64,000 bases of DNA from the NCBI GenBank assembly GCA_900318445.1, contig ONKO01000012.1:1-64000 (forward strand), written 5' to 3'. Below, in pieces: positions 30,953 to 38,600 of the stretch. Position 1 is the stretch's first letter. The number at the start of each line of letters is the position of its first letter. The notes beneath the pieces are model-generated. The model was given only the letters and a program-made list of their open reading frames with translations. It was not told the origin of the DNA and made no database searches. The stretch is from an uncultured Bacteroidales bacterium. GTDB taxonomy: Bacteria; Bacteroidota; Bacteroidia; Bacteroidales; UBA932. A program made the translations under genes and the position numbers.

Positions 30953-31504
30953 ATGAGGTACTTTCGTTCATTACTATTTCTTTTCTGCCTGACAATTATT
31001 GTTGGTTGCAGTTGGGAAAAAGGGAAAAAGGATTCTTTTTTTGTCAACGAATCTATACAGGGTTGTTTTGATGCTTTTATTGATTCGACCGAAACGAAGC
31101 AGCTAAAAGACACCACTATGTATCTTGTAGCAATAACTAGTTTCAATTCGGATACTTTGGTTAGTTTTATTTATTCTTCTTACCCGCTTGTGCTATCCAT
31201 TGAAGGAACAACGGATTATCAATATGCTTATCATTACCGTAACCATATTGTATCTGTGTTTTCTTCTCACTTAGATGATTCCCCCTCTTTTGGGATAGCA
31301 AAGGATTCAGATAGTTTATTAATGCAAAGAATGATTCATGACGCACATTTCATTAAGACTGGGACGAGTTTAAAGGGTTCAATCGCCCGGTTTTTATTTA
31401 AAGACCATGGGTTGGATACATATCATTGTAATCCTTCAGAACCTATACTCAACATGTATATGGAAGAAGATGATGTTTTTCTTGACGATTCGTTTCCGTT
31501 ATAG
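30953..31504 (+). CDS. Small lipoprotein, candidate immunity protein for the Rhs tip
   Basis: 183 residues from ATG 30953, 4 bases after the rhs stop. This start gives a clean lipoprotein signal (RSLLFLFCLTIIVGC, Cys at about residue 19). An upstream in-frame ATG at 30914 lies inside rhs and is less likely. I do not recognise the family. The base composition is AT-rich like the toxin tip and unlike the surrounding genome, so tip and lipoprotein probably arrived together. Position directly after a polymorphic toxin is the usual place for the immunity gene, and a membrane-anchored periplasmic inhibitor would suit a periplasm-acting peptidase. Both statements are inference from context. Confidence 0.7.
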   Translation: MRYFRSLLFLFCLTIIVGCSWEKGKKDSFFVNESIQGCFDAFIDSTETKQLKDTTMYLVAITSFNSDTLVSFIYSSYPLVLSIEGTTDYQYAYHYRNHIVSVFSSHLDDSPSFGIAKDSDSLLMQRMIHDAHFIKTGTSLKGSIARFLFKDHGLDTYHCNPSEPILNMYMEEDDVFLDDSFPL

Positions 31505-31591
31505 CTATTATAGTATATCTTATACTCCACCCGATAGTATGAATGATGAAACAAACGTTTTCCACACAGGCGAAGTCCCCAAGGCAGGGCA

Positions 31592-31621
31592 ATAACGCGA
31601 AAAGGGCCAAAAGTGCGTTAT
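31592..31621. repeat. Single ATAACGC hairpin inside the Rhs island
   Basis: ATAACGC at 31592-31598 pairs with GCGTTAT at 31615-31621. The loop region CGAAAAGGGCC and flanks match the right-hand hairpin of the pairs at 24584-24614 and 32766-32796. Confidence 0.85.
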
Positions 31622-31638
31622 ACGTATACAAGTAGGCC

Positions 31639-31670
31639 GTTGCAATTTCCCCAAATATTCCATACTTTTG
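31639..31670 (+). promoter_or_regulatory. Duplicated rhs promoter driving the orphan cassette
   Basis: GTTG at 31639-31642 and TACTTTTG at 31663-31670 are 20 bases apart, as in the copy before the full rhs gene. The -7 box differs by one base within the degenerate positions. Confidence 0.6.
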
Positions 31671-31713
31671 CGAAAACCGCTAACCATGAGACACTTTGGC
31701 GCTATTCTTTTGA

Positions 31714-31950
31714 CGGCATTGGTCTATTGCCGATGTCCCTACTACTCTTAGCCTTACACGGCAGTTCGTAGGATCATATTCGTATCGCGGGATAATTAGC
31801 AAAGGAGGCCATTACGTGTACAACATGATTTATGACGCAAAAAGTCGTCATTCTTTATTCTATCATCTAGCCAACAGTACACGTAGAAGTGACTGCGTAA
31901 AAATGGGAAACACTTATCAGTTTTATGTATGGGTAAGTCCAATAAAATAA
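31714..31950 (+). pseudogene. Orphan frame without its own start, possible Rhs tip remnant
   Basis: A frame of 78 codons stays open from just after a stop at 31711 to the TAA at 31948-31950. It reads RHWSIADVPTTLSLTRQF, then KGGHYVYNMIYDAKSRHSL and ends FYVWVSPIK. It begins at the point where similarity to the rhs start ends and is in a different frame from the truncated rhs start. The only ATG in the first two thirds is at 31825. Its last 22 bases overlap the next gene. This is the layout expected of a beheaded toxin tip next to its immunity gene. I do not recognise the family. Confidence 0.5.
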
Positions 31951-32375
31951 GAAAAATCCTCTTTGTTATCTGCCTCATTGTGACAGCATCATTGGGTAGT
32001 GATGTTTTTGTTACGATTAAGGATCAGCGCCGAATTGCAAAGACAAATTGCTACCTTAATTACAACGATAATACTTTTTGCGTAAACCTCGTTTACAAAT
32101 CATTTCCTTATGGGACAAAAAAACATGTACTCATAGAGAAGAACATTCTTCGTGCATATTGGAACGAGAATAAGGACATTCTTGCTATAGACTACGCGCA
32201 TGGTGGAGATATTACTGGGTATTATCTATTGATAAAAACTGATACCAAGGGACTATTTTCCCCCTATGAGCCATACTCAATTAAACATTTTTCCACTATT
32301 TCTTCACTAAAACAATACCTCGAATATCACAACATCGTTTTTCATAACGATACCTATTGCGACTGGAGGGAATAA
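31929..32375 (+). CDS. Small exported or membrane-anchored protein, candidate orphan immunity protein
   Basis: 148 residues with a basic start and one hydrophobic segment (KILFVICLIVTASLG, about residues 9-23), then a soluble part with no family that I recognise. It has four cysteines outside the first segment. AT-rich composition matches the Rhs tip and lipoprotein. The start overlaps the preceding orphan frame by 22 bases, which would couple translation. In other Rhs loci, genes in this position are often displaced tip-plus-immunity cassettes, so an immunity role is plausible. It is not shown. Confidence 0.55.
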   Translation: MGKSNKIRKILFVICLIVTASLGSDVFVTIKDQRRIAKTNCYLNYNDNTFCVNLVYKSFPYGTKKHVLIEKNILRAYWNENKDILAIDYAHGGDITGYYLLIKTDTKGLFSPYEPYSIKHFSTISSLKQYLEYHNIVFHNDTYCDWRE

Positions 32376-32386
32376 AACAAAACATT

Positions 32387-32421
32387 AGACAGAACACCAA
32401 TCCTGGCTTGGTATTCTGTCT
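32387..32421 (+). terminator. Hairpin after the orphan cassette
   Basis: AGACAGAA, ACCAA on the left and TTGGT, TTCTGTCT on the right form a 13-bp stem with a single mismatched pair and a TCCTGGC loop. It stands 11 bases after the stop at 32375. No T-run follows, so its role as a terminator is uncertain. Confidence 0.5.
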
Positions 32422-32712
32422 CCGAAAATCCGTATAACACTAGAGTTCTTCTTTCCTGAGGAGAGGCTTTAGTTTGCCACCTCGCAGAGGAACTTGATGC
32501 GGACCAGACGGATTTCTGATTCCTCGTAGTCTCCACCCAGGGCGGCAAGGAGTGGAATGAGGACCAGGGCGCATATGATTTCTGATGAATGGGCGATTGG
32601 GAGCATGATAGATCCTAATGGAATTGGATAGGGATACTGCACTATGGCGCAAAAGCTCTTTGCGCCGGGGAATCTCTCCAGTTTAATCTATCTTTAGGCT
32701 GCGGTGGGACGT
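32422..32712. other. Gene-poor gap at the right side of the Rhs island
   Basis: I see no confident gene here. The minus strand has a short frame of 45 codons at 32469-32606 (MLPIAHSSEIICALV to RIKFLCEVAN). It has a membrane-like first half and no recognisable family, and may be the remnant of a former tip. GCGCAAAAGCTCTTTGCGCC at 32648-32667 is a small inverted repeat. Confidence 0.4.
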
Positions 32713-32796
32713 ATAACGCGTTTTTGCCGGAAAAGTGCGTTATTCGTCTGTAGCAAGGCAGGGCAATAACGCGAAAAAGGGCCAAAAGTGCGTTAT
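32713..32796. repeat. Paired ATAACGC hairpins at the right edge of the Rhs island
   Basis: ATAACGC at 32713-32719 pairs with GCGTTAT at 32737-32743. ATAACGC at 32766-32772 pairs with GCGTTAT at 32790-32796. The sequence between the hairpins (GTCTGTAGCAAGGCAGGGCA) differs in one base from the left-edge pair. The two pairs are direct repeats about 8.2 kb apart. Confidence 0.9.
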
Positions 32797-32826
32797 TGCT
32801 TTTGTCTGGGGGGGAGTGGCGGATGA

Positions 32827-33861
32827 TTATAAGCCGTACACGCCTTCCACCTCGGGGGTTTCTTCGCCCCAGCGCTGGGCTACGTAGTCCAGGGTGGTAA
32901 AGATTTCTTCCGGGTCCTTGGAGGTGACAAGTTTGATGCGGGTGTCTTTGAAGTCCCTAAGTCCTTTGAAGTAGCAACTGAGATGGCGACGCATCTCGTA
33001 CACACCGGTAACGGGTCCTTTCAAATCCAGTGAGAGCTGGAAATGGCGTTTGGCAAGGGCCACGCGGTCTTTCACGCTCATGGGTGGAAGGTCCTCGCCG
33101 GTGTCCAGGAGGTGCCGGATTTCGGTGAAGATCCAGGGATGGCCAAAGCTGGCACGGCCCACCATGATGCCGTCTACGCCGTAGCGCTCAAAAGCTTCCT
33201 TCGCTTTCTGTGCACTGTTGATGTCTCCATTACCTATAATAGGTATGTGCATGCGGGGATTCTCTTTCACGGCTCCGATGAGGGTCCAGTCGGCCTCGCC
33301 CTTGTACATCTGGCAACGGGTGCGGCCATGGATGGTGAGGGCGGCAATGCCCACATCCTGCAGGCGCTCGGCTAGTTCCACTATGATTTTGGACTGGTCA
33401 TCCCAGCCCAGGCGGGTCTTGACGGTTACAGGCTTGTCCGGAACGGCCTTCACGATGGCTTCTGTGATGGCTACCAGCTTGTCGGGTTCACGCATCATGC
33501 CACTGCCCGCACCTCTTCCGGCAATCTTGGAGACAGGGCAGCCGAAATTGATATCCACGATATCGGCCCCGTGACCACCAGCCAGTTCGGCGGCTTTGTC
33601 GGCCATCCTGGCGGCATCTACCATAGCATCGGGAAGGCTGCCGTAGATTTGCACGGCTACGGGAGACTCTTCCTCCAGCGTGCGCATCTTGGCAATGGTC
33701 TTGCTCACGTCCCGCACCAGGCCGTCGGAACTGACAAACTCCGTAGTCACCATGGCCGCGCCCGCTTCCCGGCAAAGGATGCGGAAGCTGGCATCTGTGA
33801 CATCCTCCATGGGCGCCAGGGTCACCGGGCGGTCTCCTAACTCTATGTTTCCGATTTTCAT
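32827..33861 (-). CDS. dus: tRNA-dihydrouridine synthase (DusB-like)
   Basis: 344 residues, FMN-dependent reductase that forms dihydrouridine in tRNA. Motifs are LAPMEDVTDASFR, VQIYGSLPDAM, VDINFGCPVSKIAG with the catalytic Cys, PVTVKTRLGWD, LTIHGRTRCQMYKG, IIGNGDI and DGIMVGRASFGHPWIF. It resembles DusB more than the other Dus groups, but I would not fix the paralogue. The minus-strand -7 box TACCTTTG (33873-33866) ends 4 bases before the ATG, suggesting a leaderless mRNA. The gene lies between the Rhs island and the ECF sigma gene. Confidence 0.94.
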   Translation of the reverse strand: MKIGNIELGDRPVTLAPMEDVTDASFRILCREAGAAMVTTEFVSSDGLVRDVSKTIAKMRTLEEESPVAVQIYGSLPDAMVDAARMADKAAELAGGHGADIVDINFGCPVSKIAGRGAGSGMMREPDKLVAITEAIVKAVPDKPVTVKTRLGWDDQSKIIVELAERLQDVGIAALTIHGRTRCQMYKGEADWTLIGAVKENPRMHIPIIGNGDINSAQKAKEAFERYGVDGIMVGRASFGHPWIFTEIRHLLDTGEDLPPMSVKDRVALAKRHFQLSLDLKGPVTGVYEMRRHLSCYFKGLRDFKDTRIKLVTSKDPEEIFTTLDYVAQRWGEETPEVEGVYGL

Positions 33862-33865
33862 GGCG

Positions 33866-33873
33866 CAAAGGTA
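33866..33873 (-). promoter_or_regulatory. dus promoter -7 element
   Basis: Minus-strand TACCTTTG, 4 bases before the dus ATG at 33861, the same spacing and nearly the same context (TACCTTTG, NGCC, ATG) as at argR. Confidence 0.5.
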
Positions 33874-33894
33874 GTGCTTTTTTTGCTTCTACTT

Positions 33895-33989
33895 ACGAAC
33901 AAAAGCAGGATTTGCCGGGAATTATGCTTAAGATCGTCAGCAGTGACGAACAAAAGCAGGATAAGGGCCAAATCACGCTTAAGATCGTC
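33895..33989. repeat. Pair of 45-base CTTAAG repeats
   Basis: Two units at 33895-33938 and 33945-33989, 6 bases apart. Each begins with (G)ACGAACAAAAGCAGGAT and ends with GCTTAAGATCGTC (one base different in the second). The middle differs: TTGCCGGGAATTAT in the first, AAGGGCCAAATCAC in the second. Other pairs are at 56660, 60169 and 63045. Confidence 0.9.
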
Positions 33990-34016
33990 ACCGTGCCGGT
34001 GCAAACGACGTACGGG

Positions 34017-34595
34017 TTAGAGCTGGAGCCCCATGGAGGTGAGGAGAAGGATGAGGGAGAGGTATTCGGAGAGGGCGGCCTTGAGTTTTTTCATGACCTT
34101 CTGCATGTTCTTGTCCACGCGCTTGTAGGTGATGCCAAGAGCCGTGGCAATTTCCTTGTAGGTGAGCCCGTCTATACGGTTTCGGAGCCAAACTTCCCGC
34201 TCCTGGGGAGGCAGGGCAAGCAGCGTTTCTTTATAAATGGACAGAATTTCATCGGTGAAAAGTGCTACCGGATCCCGGCTCTCGATGGTGCTTGTGTAGA
34301 TTTCCATCATGGAGCGTTCCTGACGCTGCAGCTGCTCGTGGGTCTGTTTGTGGACACTCTCTTTTCTCCGGTAATCCAGACAGGCGTTCTTGACGGTGGT
34401 GAAGAGGTAGGGGAGGATGCGGTCTTCCAAGATGTCTTCCCGCTTTTCCCACAGGTTTAGAAAAGACTGGCTCACAATGTCCTCCGCGTCTTCCCGGGAG
34501 CCTACATAGAAGTAGGCCAGGCGTTCCAGCATTTCCCGGTTTTCTCCGAAGACGTGCTCGAACAGACGATATGTGAGATTGCTTTTGTCGGACAT
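34017..34595 (-). CDS. ECF-type RNA polymerase sigma factor
   Basis: 192 residues from ATG 34595 (MSDKSNLTYRLFEHVFGEN). An ATG ten codons upstream would lie before the promoter element and is unlikely. Region 2 is seen in ERLAYFYVGSREDAEDIVSQ and SFLNLWEKRE. Region 4 is seen in LLALPPQEREVWLRNRIDG and LTYKEIATALGITYKRVDKN. It belongs with FecI-like sigma factors that switch on SusC/SusD loci. Its FecR-type partner is encoded divergently 71 bases away, not in the usual sigma-then-anti-sigma order on one strand. Its likely target is the SusC-STN operon at 35672. Confidence 0.92.
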   Translation of the reverse strand: MSDKSNLTYRLFEHVFGENREMLERLAYFYVGSREDAEDIVSQSFLNLWEKREDILEDRILPYLFTTVKNACLDYRRKESVHKQTHEQLQRQERSMMEIYTSTIESRDPVALFTDEILSIYKETLLALPPQEREVWLRNRIDGLTYKEIATALGITYKRVDKNMQKVMKKLKAALSEYLSLILLLTSMGLQL

Positions 34596-34602
34596 GACGG
34601 TA

Positions 34603-34643
34603 CAAAGATAACAAATATTAACCAAAGAGGGGGGGAATTCCCC
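34603..34643. promoter_or_regulatory. Divergent control region between ECF sigma and anti-sigma genes
   Basis: The 71-base gap holds a minus-strand TATCTTTG (34610-34603), 7 bases before the sigma ATG. It also holds a perfect 12-base palindrome, GGGGAATTCCCC, at 34632-34643, inside a longer G-run and followed by TTTTTAAAACG. The palindrome is 36 bases from the sigma ATG and 23 from the anti-sigma ATG. It could be an operator or part of an ECF-dependent promoter; this is inference from position. Confidence 0.5.
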
Positions 34644-34666
34644 TTTTTAAAACGTATTTATATTGT

Positions 34667-35629
34667 ATGGCAGAAATGAACAACCTAATGGACCGCTTCT
34701 TCCTGAGGGAAACCACCCCCCGGGAAAATGAAGAGCTGGCCGCCTGGATTGAGGCCGATGAGGCCCATCACAAGGCGTTCGAGCGCGCTTACGACCGTTT
34801 CGTCCTTACCCAGGTTCTCCTGGGAGGCAGCATGGCACAGGAACTCCGCAAACAGCGCCTGCGCCCTGTATTCCGTGTCGTGCGCTGGGCCGCCGCCGTC
34901 GCTTCCATCGCCGCCGCCATCACCGTGGGTGTCATCTTCGGGCGTGAGCACTTTGCCCGTCCGCTGGAACACACCCTGGAAAACACCCTCCTGGTCTCCG
35001 AAACCCAGCCCGGCCTCCGCACCACCGTCTATCTCTCCGACGGCACCCGTGTAGACCTCAACTCTGGTTCCCGCATCGAATATCCTGCCATTTTCTATGG
35101 CAAACAGCGCCGTGTGAAAGTAGAGGGAGAGGCGATGTTCGATGTGGCCAAGGATCCCGAGCACCCTTTCATCGTGGAAACTTTCTCTTACGACGTGAAG
35201 GTGCTGGGTACCGTGTTTGACGTAGTGGCCGATGAGTATCGCGGAGAATTCTCCACCGCCCTCCTGGAAGGAAGCGTTCAGATTCAGGACAAACAGGAAA
35301 CACCCGTCGTGCGCCTGGATCCCAATGAACTGGTACGCCTCGTAGACGGCAAACTGGTCCGAACCCGTATGGAGAACCACGAGGCCTATCTCTGGACCGA
35401 CGGCATTGTCTCCGTGACCGGCGTCCCGTTCGACGAAGTCCTCCAGAAACTGGAAAGGGCCTACGGTGTCAAGATCGAGATGCGCCGGAGTTCCATCCCG
35501 GAAATCCACTACTCCTACCTCAAGTTCCGCATCTCGGACGGCATTGAGCATGCGTTCCGGATTCTTCAGCGCCGATGCGACTTTACGTACTACTACGAGG
35601 AAGCTTCGGGCGTCTACTACATAGATTAA
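34667..35629 (+). CDS. FecR-family anti-sigma factor
   Basis: 320 residues. The N-terminal cytoplasmic domain (1-70) binds the sigma factor (RETTPRENEELAAWIEADEA). One membrane span follows at about 73-93 (VVRWAAAVASIAAAITVGVI). The periplasmic FecR domain shows TTVYLSDGTRVDLNSGSRIE, VEGEAMFDVAKDPEHPFIVE and VLGTVFDV. The end contains the usual C-terminal domain (SVTGVPFDEVLQKLERAYGV). It would take a signal from the STN domain of the SusC encoded 42 bases downstream and release the divergently encoded sigma factor. Confidence 0.94.
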   Translation: MAEMNNLMDRFFLRETTPRENEELAAWIEADEAHHKAFERAYDRFVLTQVLLGGSMAQELRKQRLRPVFRVVRWAAAVASIAAAITVGVIFGREHFARPLEHTLENTLLVSETQPGLRTTVYLSDGTRVDLNSGSRIEYPAIFYGKQRRVKVEGEAMFDVAKDPEHPFIVETFSYDVKVLGTVFDVVADEYRGEFSTALLEGSVQIQDKQETPVVRLDPNELVRLVDGKLVRTRMENHEAYLWTDGIVSVTGVPFDEVLQKLERAYGVKIEMRRSSIPEIHYSYLKFRISDGIEHAFRILQRRCDFTYYYEEASGVYYID

Positions 35630-35671
35630 TACATTATCCCAACAATAACTAATTAACCAACTACTTAATGT

Positions 35672-38600
35672 ATGCGTAAACCCATTGTTCGGCAGTTCTG
35701 CCTTGCGGTGTTGGCCTTTGCATTCTCCCTTTCCCTGCATGCCCAGAACGTGCAGGTAAGCCTGGATATGAAGGACGCACGGCTCAAAGACGTCATTGAA
35801 AGCGTCGAGGGGCAGACCCGCTATCTGTTTGCTGCAGACGAAGAGGTGGATATGAATCAGCGGATTACGATTCACGTCCAGAACGCCTCCCTGCAGTCTG
35901 TTCTTGACCAGCTCGCATCCCGTACAGGGCTGGAGTACACCATCAACGGTTCCAACATCCTTCTTTCCAAGAAGCAGGAAGCCCAGAAGAAAACCCGCAC
36001 CGTGAGCGGCCGCATTACCGATGACGACGGTGAGCCTCTTGTTGGCGCAGGCGTTTTCGTTGAGGGACAGCCCTCTGTGGGTACCATCACCGACATTGAC
36101 GGTACCTACACGCTGGAGATTCCCGCCGGCGCCGTGGCTCTTCGCTATACCTACATTGGTATGCAGGACGCTGTGGTTCCCGTGGACGGCCGCGAGGCTA
36201 TTGACGTCATGCTGCAGGTAGACGCCACCGTCCTTGAAGGCGTGGTAGTAACCGCCCTCGGTATCAAGCGTTCCGAGAAAGCCGTTACCTACAATGTCCA
36301 GAAACTGGACGAGAAAGTCTTCGTCACCCGCGAAGCCAACCTGGTGAACTCCCTCTCCGGCAAAATTGCCGGCGTGCAGATCAATGAAACGGCCGCAGGT
36401 GCCGGTTCCGAGACCAAGGTGGTCATGCGCGGTGCCAAGTCCATCAGCGGCAACAACAACGCCCTGTATGTGCTGGACGGCATTCCGCTTCCCACCCTCA
36501 GCACCACCAAGCCCGGAGACTCCTGGAGCATCTACTCCGGTTCCGGCCTTTCCGGTGACGGTATGTCCATGCTCAACTCCGAGGATATTGCCGATATGAG
36601 CGCCCTCGTAGGTGCATCGGCCGCCGCCCTCTACGGTTACAAGGCTGCCAACGGTATCCTCATGCTCACCTCCCGCACCGGTGAGGAAGGCTTCCACGTG
36701 AGCTATTCCAACAATACCACCTTCTCTTCCCCCCTGATGCTCCCCGCCCGCCAGACCAGCTACGGTGCCAAGGCCGGCGCTTATGCCTCCTGGGGCAGCA
36801 AGCTGGAGGCCGCTCCCACCTGGAACAGCCGTGATTTCTTCCAGACCGGCTACAACTCTGCTCATTCCGTGAGCGTATCGGCCGGTAAGGAGCACTCCTC
36901 CACCTATCTGAGCGCCGGTTATTCCGACGCCCGCGGCATTGTTCCCAACAACAACTACAACCGCTTCAACGCTACTTTCCGCCATACGGCCGACTACCTG
37001 AACAATAAGCTGCACATGAGCGTGCTGGGTATGTTCGTGCGCGTGAACGAGCAGAACATGCTCTCCGGCGGTCTGTACCACAACCCGCTGGTGCCGCTCT
37101 ACCTCATGAGCCCCAGCGACAACCTGTATGCCTATACCGTTTACGAGCGCTACGACGCCGCCCGTAACTTCCCGGTCCAGTACTGGAGCACCAACCAGCT
37201 GTCCATGCAGAACCCCTTCTGGACCATCAACCGCAACATGTTCACGGCCCAGAAGAACCGTTTCATCCTGGGCGGCTCCGTCTCCTATGACGTGACCGAC
37301 TGGCTGGACGTGCAGGCCCGCGTGCGTACCGACCATAACGGAACCATCGCCGAGGAAAAGCACTACGCTTCCTCCAACGGTCTGTTCGCCGGCAAGTACG
37401 GCCGCTACAAGTACAGCGACCAGAAGACCACCCAGACCTATGCCGATGTCCTCGTAAACGTGCACAAGAACTTTGGCGAAAACGCCCTGGTGTCCCTGAA
37501 CGCCACCCTGGGCGCTTCCATCGAAGACTACTACTATCGCGGTACCACCCTGGGCGGTGACCTCCTTGGCGTAGCCAACCTGTTCACCTTCACCAACATG
37601 GAAACCGGCAAGGCCCAGTCCAAAGACACCTTCCGCGACCAGACGCAGTCCGTTTTCGGCACCCTCAACGTAGGTTACAAGAACTTCCTTTTCCTGGAAG
37701 CGACCGCCCGCGAGGACTGGTCTTCCCAGATGGCATCGGACGGTAAGGTGAAGCCCTTCTTCTATCCTTCCGTAGGTGCCTCCTGGCTCATCACCGAGAT
37801 GCTGGAGAAAAAGTCCGACATCATTCCCTATGCCAAGGTGCGTGCTTCGTACGCCGAGGTAGGTAACCCTATCAACCGCTTCATCCTCAATGAAACCTAC
37901 GCCGTGGTAGGCGGTATCCCCAACCTGAATACCTGGTTCCCCGCCCCCGACTTCCAGCCCGAGCGCACGCGCTCCTGGGAAGTAGGTGCCGATGTGCGCC
38001 TGTTCAAGGGCCTGGTCCAGCTGGCCGGAACCTACTACCACTCTTCTACCTACAACCAGGTCTTCACCCCCACCAACACCTCCCTCAGCGGCTCCAGCGT
38101 GTTCTACGTAAACGCCGGCCAGGTGGACAACTCCGGTGTGGAACTCTCTGCCCAGTTCTCCAAGGACTTCTTCAAGGACTTCAACTGGACCACCAACCTC
38201 ATCTGGACCAAGAACACCAACAAGGTGGTGAAGATGCTGGACTACACCATGGGCAATGAGCACTACGTGAGCACCCGTGAGAACGTGGGCGGAACTTCCG
38301 CCGCCACCATGTGGCTCATCGAAGGCCGTCCCGTGGGCGAAATGTACGTCTCCGGCCTGGCCACCAATGCCGATGGTACTCCGTACGTAACGCCTTCCGA
38401 CAAGGGCGGCGTCCTGTACAAGGCCCCCAACGACGGCACGCCCGACACCATGTGGTATGCCGGTAACGTGAACCCCGACTGGACGGGTTCCTGGCGCAAC
38501 CAGTTTAGCTGGAAGGGCCTTAACCTGGCCTTCATGTTCACCATGCGCAAGGGCGGCGTGGGCGTGTCCCTCACCGAGGCTGCCATGGACGGTTTCGGCG

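Larger units (their letters stand above)
31581..31751 (+). pseudogene. Second copy of the rhs promoter and first codons (truncated rhs start)
   Basis: This segment repeats 24571-24743: the AAGGCAGGGC string, one ATAACGC hairpin, the promoter (GTTG at 31639-31642, TACTTTTG at 31663-31670) and the first 11 codons of rhs from ATG 31686 (MRHFGAILLTA). Similarity ends at about 31720. The frame stops at 31749-31751 after 21 codons. Relative to the full copy, 30 bases between two ACAAG strings are missing before the promoter. The promoter elements are intact, so the copy could still drive the two frames downstream. It looks like a scar of recombination at the rhs locus. Confidence 0.88.

Noticed and set aside
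24531-32796. ATAACGC pairs as terminal inverted repeats of a transposon
   Set aside because: The edge copies are direct, not inverted, relative to each other. No transposase lies between them, and a further pair sits alone before frr.
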